From Podaxis mareebaensis (Eukaryota; Basidiomycota; Agaricomycetes; Agaricales; Agaricaceae): 64,000 nucleotides of DNA. Below, piece after piece: positions 59,505 through 64,000 of the stretch. How positions within the stretch are numbered: the first letter of the stretch is position 1; each line of letters begins with the position of its first letter. A program made the translations under genes and the position numbers. The notes under the pieces were generated by a model. The model saw only the letters and a list, made by a program, of their open reading frames with translations, was not told the origin of the DNA and did no database searches. The DNA lies in contig JAEUWP010000615.1 in the NCBI GenBank assembly GCA_018524725.1, forward strand, positions 1 through 64,000. The letters are read 5' to 3'.

Positions 59505-59650
59505 CGGCCACCGCCCATGGCAGCGCCTAGAACTAGCTGGTTGCGCTTGATTGACGCGGCGCTTGGTTTCAAGAAGTCACCTGGGGAAATGCATTTACAC
59601 ACGCCGGTGGCTAGTGTGGGGCTCTGGCTACCTGTTGTCTTCCATTTGAA
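59505..59650. repeat. Dispersed repeat, copy 2
   Basis: Second copy of the element described at 37925-38080, same orientation. It starts about 100 bases after the PC-esterase stop. Confidence 0.5.
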
Positions 59651-60589
59651 TGAATTGATTTATCGGGTCGCCTTTGGAGGTCTCGGCTATTGACGGCATA
59701 TGACTCGTTTTGAGAGCCTAGTGCCTGTAGCGTACATGCGGGGTCGCCCACCTGGGCAATTTGACAGAATCATTGACGTACGTAGGTTGGCTCGCACACG
59801 AGTCTTCGAATTTCAAGTGAGCCCTATAATCCGGCGTAGCTGGACGTCTTCGGCCGCTGTCTAGTTGTGGTTTCTCTGGACTCTCCAACAGACGTCCTAG
59901 CAACCCGTTGGCCCCGAGGAGCACTTCATCTGCGTATCGGACAACGACACGACTTAGGAACTTGGCGACGGAAGGCCAGGAATCAGTTGGAAAGTGATGC
60001 AGGAAAGTCCGAGCAGGGTTCCGAAAACCTTTTCTCGCGTTCACATGTACTCTCTGGCGACCTCGTGGAATGCTAATATAGTTCACATCGACCAATCCCA
60101 CAATCTTGCAAACGAGAATGGCTTCTCACTCTGCGCGGAATGCCTTCCTCGGTTTCAATCCTTTACAACATAGGATCCTAAGATTGCAAATAATTGATTT
60201 CCTATCTACTGGTTGGCTGCGACTCTATGACAATCCGTGCAACGCAGGGGTCCTGACTCGTATAATGTATATTTATGGAGCTAAATCTTAATAGTCAAGT
60301 GTAGCTGGGGTCCTTGAGGACCTTCGGTTATAGCCGACAGCGGGATCAAAGATTTTGGAGCTTTCCACTCCGGCTCACTATATTGCTTCATACCATCATC
60401 AGATTTCTCCTCTACCACCACGCGGGCATGGATCAGATTGCCACCCGAGCAACCCGCCAACATGTTTCTATCACTTTTTGTCCAAGACCTTGCCACATTG
60501 CCCCACGAAAATGGGCCGGCAGGGAGCTGTTGAAATCTGTGGCATCCTGTAATACAGAAAGATAGAGGAACTTCTACCGGAGCAATGGG

Positions 60590-60597
60590 TATAAAAG
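60590..60597 (+). promoter_or_regulatory. TATA box of the GH17 gene
   Basis: TATAAAAG, 68 bases before ATG 60658: a near-perfect match at the expected distance. Confidence 0.65.
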
Positions 60598-60657
60598 GCG
60601 AATCTCATGCCTGCACTTCCCAACTTCAGCTCTCTTGAAGACAAAGAAACATCTACA

Positions 60658-61992
60658 ATGAGGCCTTTCAGTTACTTCGTCTCTTCTCTCGCATTCCTCT
60701 CTGGCACTCTCGCCGTCACCAACTTTGCAGGTATCACAGCATCCAACGCCATTGGCAACACAGGCGCATATACTTGCCGTACACAAGCACAGGTTGGTCG
60801 CTCCTCCCCTATGAGTCGTTGAATGCTAGCTGACGAGCTCGACTCTGACCATTGGTGCATAATTTGAACAATAGTGGAATGGTCTGGCCAACTTTTCCAA
60901 GTCCAATGGGTTCAAGTCGATCAGGATTCTGGGATTTGATTGCGACGCGCTCAACAGGGCATCTTCAGCTGCTGCTGCTGCGGGGTTGCAAGTTCTCGCC
61001 GGGATTTACTTCGATGTGAGCCTTGAATTTTTATTCTTCTCGGTTGTCACGCGGAAACATGCTTATGACGCGTTGTGCTTGTACTCATGTAGGGGAGCGT
61101 CGCAGCCGCTAACGGTGCTATTAAGTGAGTTCCTTATGTTGCGAGGATGTGATAATATCTCGGCGCTCTGATGGGTTTCTGTGGAATGCAGTGACCAAGT
61201 CCAACAGTTCCAGGCCGCTGTCCAAAAATTTGGTGCGGGCCGCTATATTGGGCTGACCATTGGCAATGAGGTCGGGTCATCTTAGATTCCCATCCAGACC
61301 TTGCAGCTACTAATGTTGACCGCAGAACTCGGACAGTCCGAACAATATCATGAACAAGGTCGGCCAAGTACGGAGTAAGTTGTTATTTGATTTTGGACAA
61401 GCAACGCTCTCAATCCGATTTGCCCTACAGATACCCTCAGAGCCGCGGGGATTAGTACCCCTGTCTCAACAGTACACAACTGGGTACGCATCCGCGATAA
61501 TCCCGTGTTCTGCAATGGCGATTTCGTCGGCGCCAACGCCCAGTAAGCTGTTCCTCCCAAATGTTTTAGTTAACTCTGACCAGTGAGCCTGTAGTGCTTT
61601 CTATGACCCCAATACCACTGCGGAACACACAGGCGACTTTGTCTTCCGTACTGTCGTGCCCGCTCTCCGAGGTGCATGTGGCAGCAAGAAAATCATTATC
61701 ACGGAGTACGCGTCAACTTTACTTAGAATTTTCCGAGCACATTTGCTGATCAAGACATCTCATCAGATCTGGCTGGCCATCCCGGGGAGGCTCGAACGGC
61801 GCTGCTGTCGCTTCCTCTGCCAATGAGCGCTCTGCATTGTTGAACCTCAACTGCGCTTGCCGTGATGACCGCTCCATCTCGGTGTTCGCCTTCGAATACG
61901 ACAACCAGCTCTGGAAAGGGAACGACAATGAGAGAAGCTTTGGCATTTCTGGTAAATTCGACCTCAACGGAGACGTTTTTGCCCCGTGTTAG
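60658..61992 (+). CDS. Secreted GH17 beta-1,3-glucanase or glucanosyltransferase
   Basis: ATG 60658 opens a signal peptide (MRPFSYFVSSLAFLSGTLAV). Many short exons give about 290 residues: WNGLANFSKSNGFKSIRILG, DCDALNRASSAAAAAGLQVL, GAGRYIGLTIGNE with the acid/base Glu, VSTVHNWVRI, GANAHAFYDPNT, IIITE/SGWPSRGG with the nucleophile Glu (split by an intron whose acceptor is at about 61767), then SVFAFEYDNQLWKGNDNERS and a stop at 61990-61992. The order and motifs are those of family 17. It should act on beta-1,3-glucan of its own cell wall. Short for the family, with no Ser/Thr-rich tail or GPI signal, so probably freely secreted. Confidence 0.92.
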
Positions 61993-62951
61993 ATTAATGT
62001 ATACTACGTTGGCGCATTTGGAAGAAGAGGAGGTACGAAGAATCATGGTTAACTATTATTACTTATTAGAGGATATTTAACCAACAGTGACACAATCTCT
62101 AACGAATACGACCTTGCATAAAGTACATATACACTGCTTCCGGTAAGTAAATAGTTGATGTGTGAATGATTCCTGGACAGGGGTGAGAGTCTCGTTGCTT
62201 GGCATCACTGGGCAAAGGGCTATAATTGATTTCACTATCGTCTCACACCCAGCATCTCAGATAATATTGTATTCCTTGCTCCACGACGTCGAGTCCAACG
62301 TAAATCTTTACTATAATTAACATTTTTACAACGGTTATAATACTTTGCTTGAACCCACTTATGGTTGACAAACGGACATAGCCCCGCCTTGTAGCAGGTG
62401 CCATCACTCACAGACCTGGTTCGCATTCGTAGTGTTACGGACGCATAACTGCCGCACCATGCGAAGATCTCTCAACTCAACATAGGTCGCAACCTAGTAA
62501 TCAGGTCCCAGGCGACCAATTGTACCATGTTTCTCTTACTCTACATTTGATTTCCAGCATGTCCGCGTGGGGGCACTCGAGCGGTGATTGTCATATCTTC
62601 TCGATCGGAACAACAACTATCACAACTTTCCCAAACACAATACCCCGTTTATGTTCAATTTCACGCGTGCAAGAGACACTCTTGCTGACAGCTGTGGGGG
62701 ACAACAGAGACTGTCCTATCGCTACCTTTCTCTTTGCTAATCAGTCCACCCACGACGCGACATCAAGCATGCTTCTCGCAAAATACAACGCATCGGAATG
62801 GCCGTTTAGCTTGTACGACTGCAATGAATCGATATCAACGAAAATGACGGGCCCAGTCGTAAGCCATAGCAAATAGAGGACTAGTCGGATATAAAGGACG
62901 CATAAAGCTGAGGACAATCCTCACTATCCTTGCCTTTTCATCTCCTCTAAG
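61993..62951. other. Intergenic region
   Basis: About 960 bases. Only short open frames. The last 60 bases hold the TATA box of the laccase relic. Confidence 0.5.
62890..62897 (+). promoter_or_regulatory. TATA box of the laccase-like gene
   Basis: TATAAAGG, 62 bases before ATG 62952. It is well kept although the gene behind it is broken. Confidence 0.55.
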
Positions 62952-64000
62952 ATGAAACTCTTGGCATCTGCAGTTTGGTTCGCCCTCCTTAGGGTTGCTC
63001 TCGCGACTCAAAGACATTACACAATTGATGTTGTAAACGCCCAGCTATCCCCCGACGGCTTCTCTAGGAGTATGCAAAACTCTGAACCCTCACATTACCG
63101 TCCGCTAACGTCTTCATGCAGGTACCATTGTCGCTAATGGCAAATTCCCTGGTCCTGCCATGACTGCCTTCAAGGGTGACACACTGCACGTCACCGTTAA
63201 CAACAAATTGGTCGGGAGTCAACGTAGTTTATATCCCGAAGCACAGGACTGACGCATTGATTTTAGCATGACCCGGCTATGCGCCGCAGCACCGCCTTTG
63301 TATGCATTCTCGTACCGATGCCGCCACCTCTTTGCTAATTCACATCATTAGAATTTCGACGGCATCTTCTTCCAGACCCCGAACGCCTTTGAGGAAGCCG
63401 AGCCCTTTGTTAACGCCTGTCCCATTGCTCCCGAAGGCACCTTCACCTATGATGTCCCTTTGGGCACTCAGACCGGTACTCACTAGTATCATAGTGAATT
63501 GAGTATCCAATACATCGATGGTCTTCGTGGACCACTCATTATCTATGATCCTGCTGACCCTCACCGCCATCTTTACGATGTCGATGACCAGAATACGGCA
63601 AGTATTAGTTTTTATGGTCTAGCAACTGATCTGACTTTGATTCACTAGATTATCCAACTCGGAGACTGGTGGCACAATTCCACACTCCCAATGCTCGCCA
63701 ATTACGAGGCGACTGGTATTATTCCAGTTTCCGACTCGGGTTTGGTAAACGGTGTTGGCAGATACAACGGTGGTCCGGCGGTCCCTTGGCCCGTTATCAA
63801 TGTCGTCAAGGGCAAACGTTACCGTCTCCGCGTCATCAGCGAATCGGCCCGTAGTGTGTTCACCGTCTCCCTTGATAACCACGACCTCAGTATGTATGAC
63901 TAGCCATTGCAGTAGCTTCATCTGACTTGAATGGCGTCCAGCTATTATTGAGGCTGATGGCGAACCCACCCAACCCCATACTGTCAAGAAGCTCGATCTT
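62952..64000 (+). pseudogene. Laccase-like multicopper oxidase, decayed and cut by the window end
   Basis: Signal peptide at ATG 62952 (MKLLASAVWFALLRVALA), then [109 protein letters not shown]: a laccase in the usual exon order. Damage: the first copper motif, normally HWHGFFQ, reads NFDGIFFQ (both His lost); the second, normally WYHSH, reads TAG-YHSE, with a stop codon in place of Trp (about 63486) and the second His replaced by Glu. Other exons keep frame and splice sites, including one intron that seems to start with GC (gcaagt, about 63599). The type-3 copper centre could not form. It is either a young pseudogene or a non-catalytic relative that later gained a stop. The downstream half lies outside the window. 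Confidence 0.85.

Larger units (their letters stand above)
59410..60657. other. Intergenic region with a dispersed repeat
   Basis: About 1.25 kb. The part at 59505-59650 matches 37925-38080. The remainder shows only unsupported open frames and the promoter of the GH17 gene. Confidence 0.5.

Noticed and set aside
59718..60101. 127-codon open frame on the minus strand
   Set aside because: No ATG start, no motif and no splice context.

Overview
This is nuclear DNA of a filamentous basidiomycete, almost certainly an agaricomycete. Nearly every gene is cut by introns of about 45-65 bp with short GT..AG borders (a few look like GC..AG). The gene content points the same way: a FunK1 kinase, a laccase-type multicopper oxidase, a GH17 glucanase, a PC-esterase, a Mem_trans (auxin-efflux-like) carrier, small cysteine-rich secreted proteins, and helical-bundle proteins of the MLKL/HeLo sort. 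No bacterial, organellar or viral gene was recognised, and no tRNA or rRNA gene.

Layout. 0.9-5.7 kb: two convergent paralogous aldehyde dehydrogenases. 7.1-12.7 kb: a tandem pair of 705- and 707-residue proteins with an N-terminal helical domain and a C-terminal pseudokinase, the architecture of MLKL. 13.6-16.7 kb: a large secreted protein of unknown function and a broken relative; an intact relative with a LEA-like insert lies at 39.2-42.0 kb. 17.2-19.0 kb: a PIN-like carrier. 19-26.6 kb: gene-poor, with relics and a tandem segmental duplication carrying one intact and one decapitated small cysteine-rich secreted protein (a third, intact, copy is at 43.4-43.8 kb). 26.6-32.7 kb: an F-box-like protein and an ankyrin-PH-FFAT-ORD oxysterol-binding protein. 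33.7-37.7 kb: a FunK1 kinase and a single-pass membrane protein. 37.7-39 kb: a dead small secreted protein and dispersed repeats. 46.4-48.3 kb: a coiled-coil protein with an internal 42-bp repeat, then a 619-bp CACTA-like foldback element. 48.5-51.7 kb: a divergent pair made of a helical-bundle plus receiver/TIR-like protein and an ADP-ribosyltransferase-like enzyme. 51.75-57.1 kb: an SH3-TBC protein whose catalytic fingers are missing. 57.6-64 kb: a PC-esterase, a GH17 glucanase and a decayed laccase running off the window end.

How the parts fit. Wall and matrix enzymes (GH17, PC-esterase), the laccase relic and the secreted proteins face the outside. Oxysterol-binding protein, TBC protein and carrier belong to membrane traffic and lipid handling. 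The most unusual content is two loci that look like cell-death or self-defence machinery: the tandem MLKL-like pseudokinases, and the divergent helical-bundle/receiver-like + ADP-ribosyltransferase-like pair. I know of no described system for the second; its linkage as a functional unit is inference. All exon models were built by eye from splice signals and reading frame; total coding lengths divide by three in every gene for which I summed them (both pseudokinases, FunK1, TBC, PC-esterase, coiled-coil, helical-bundle gene, first cysteine-rich gene).
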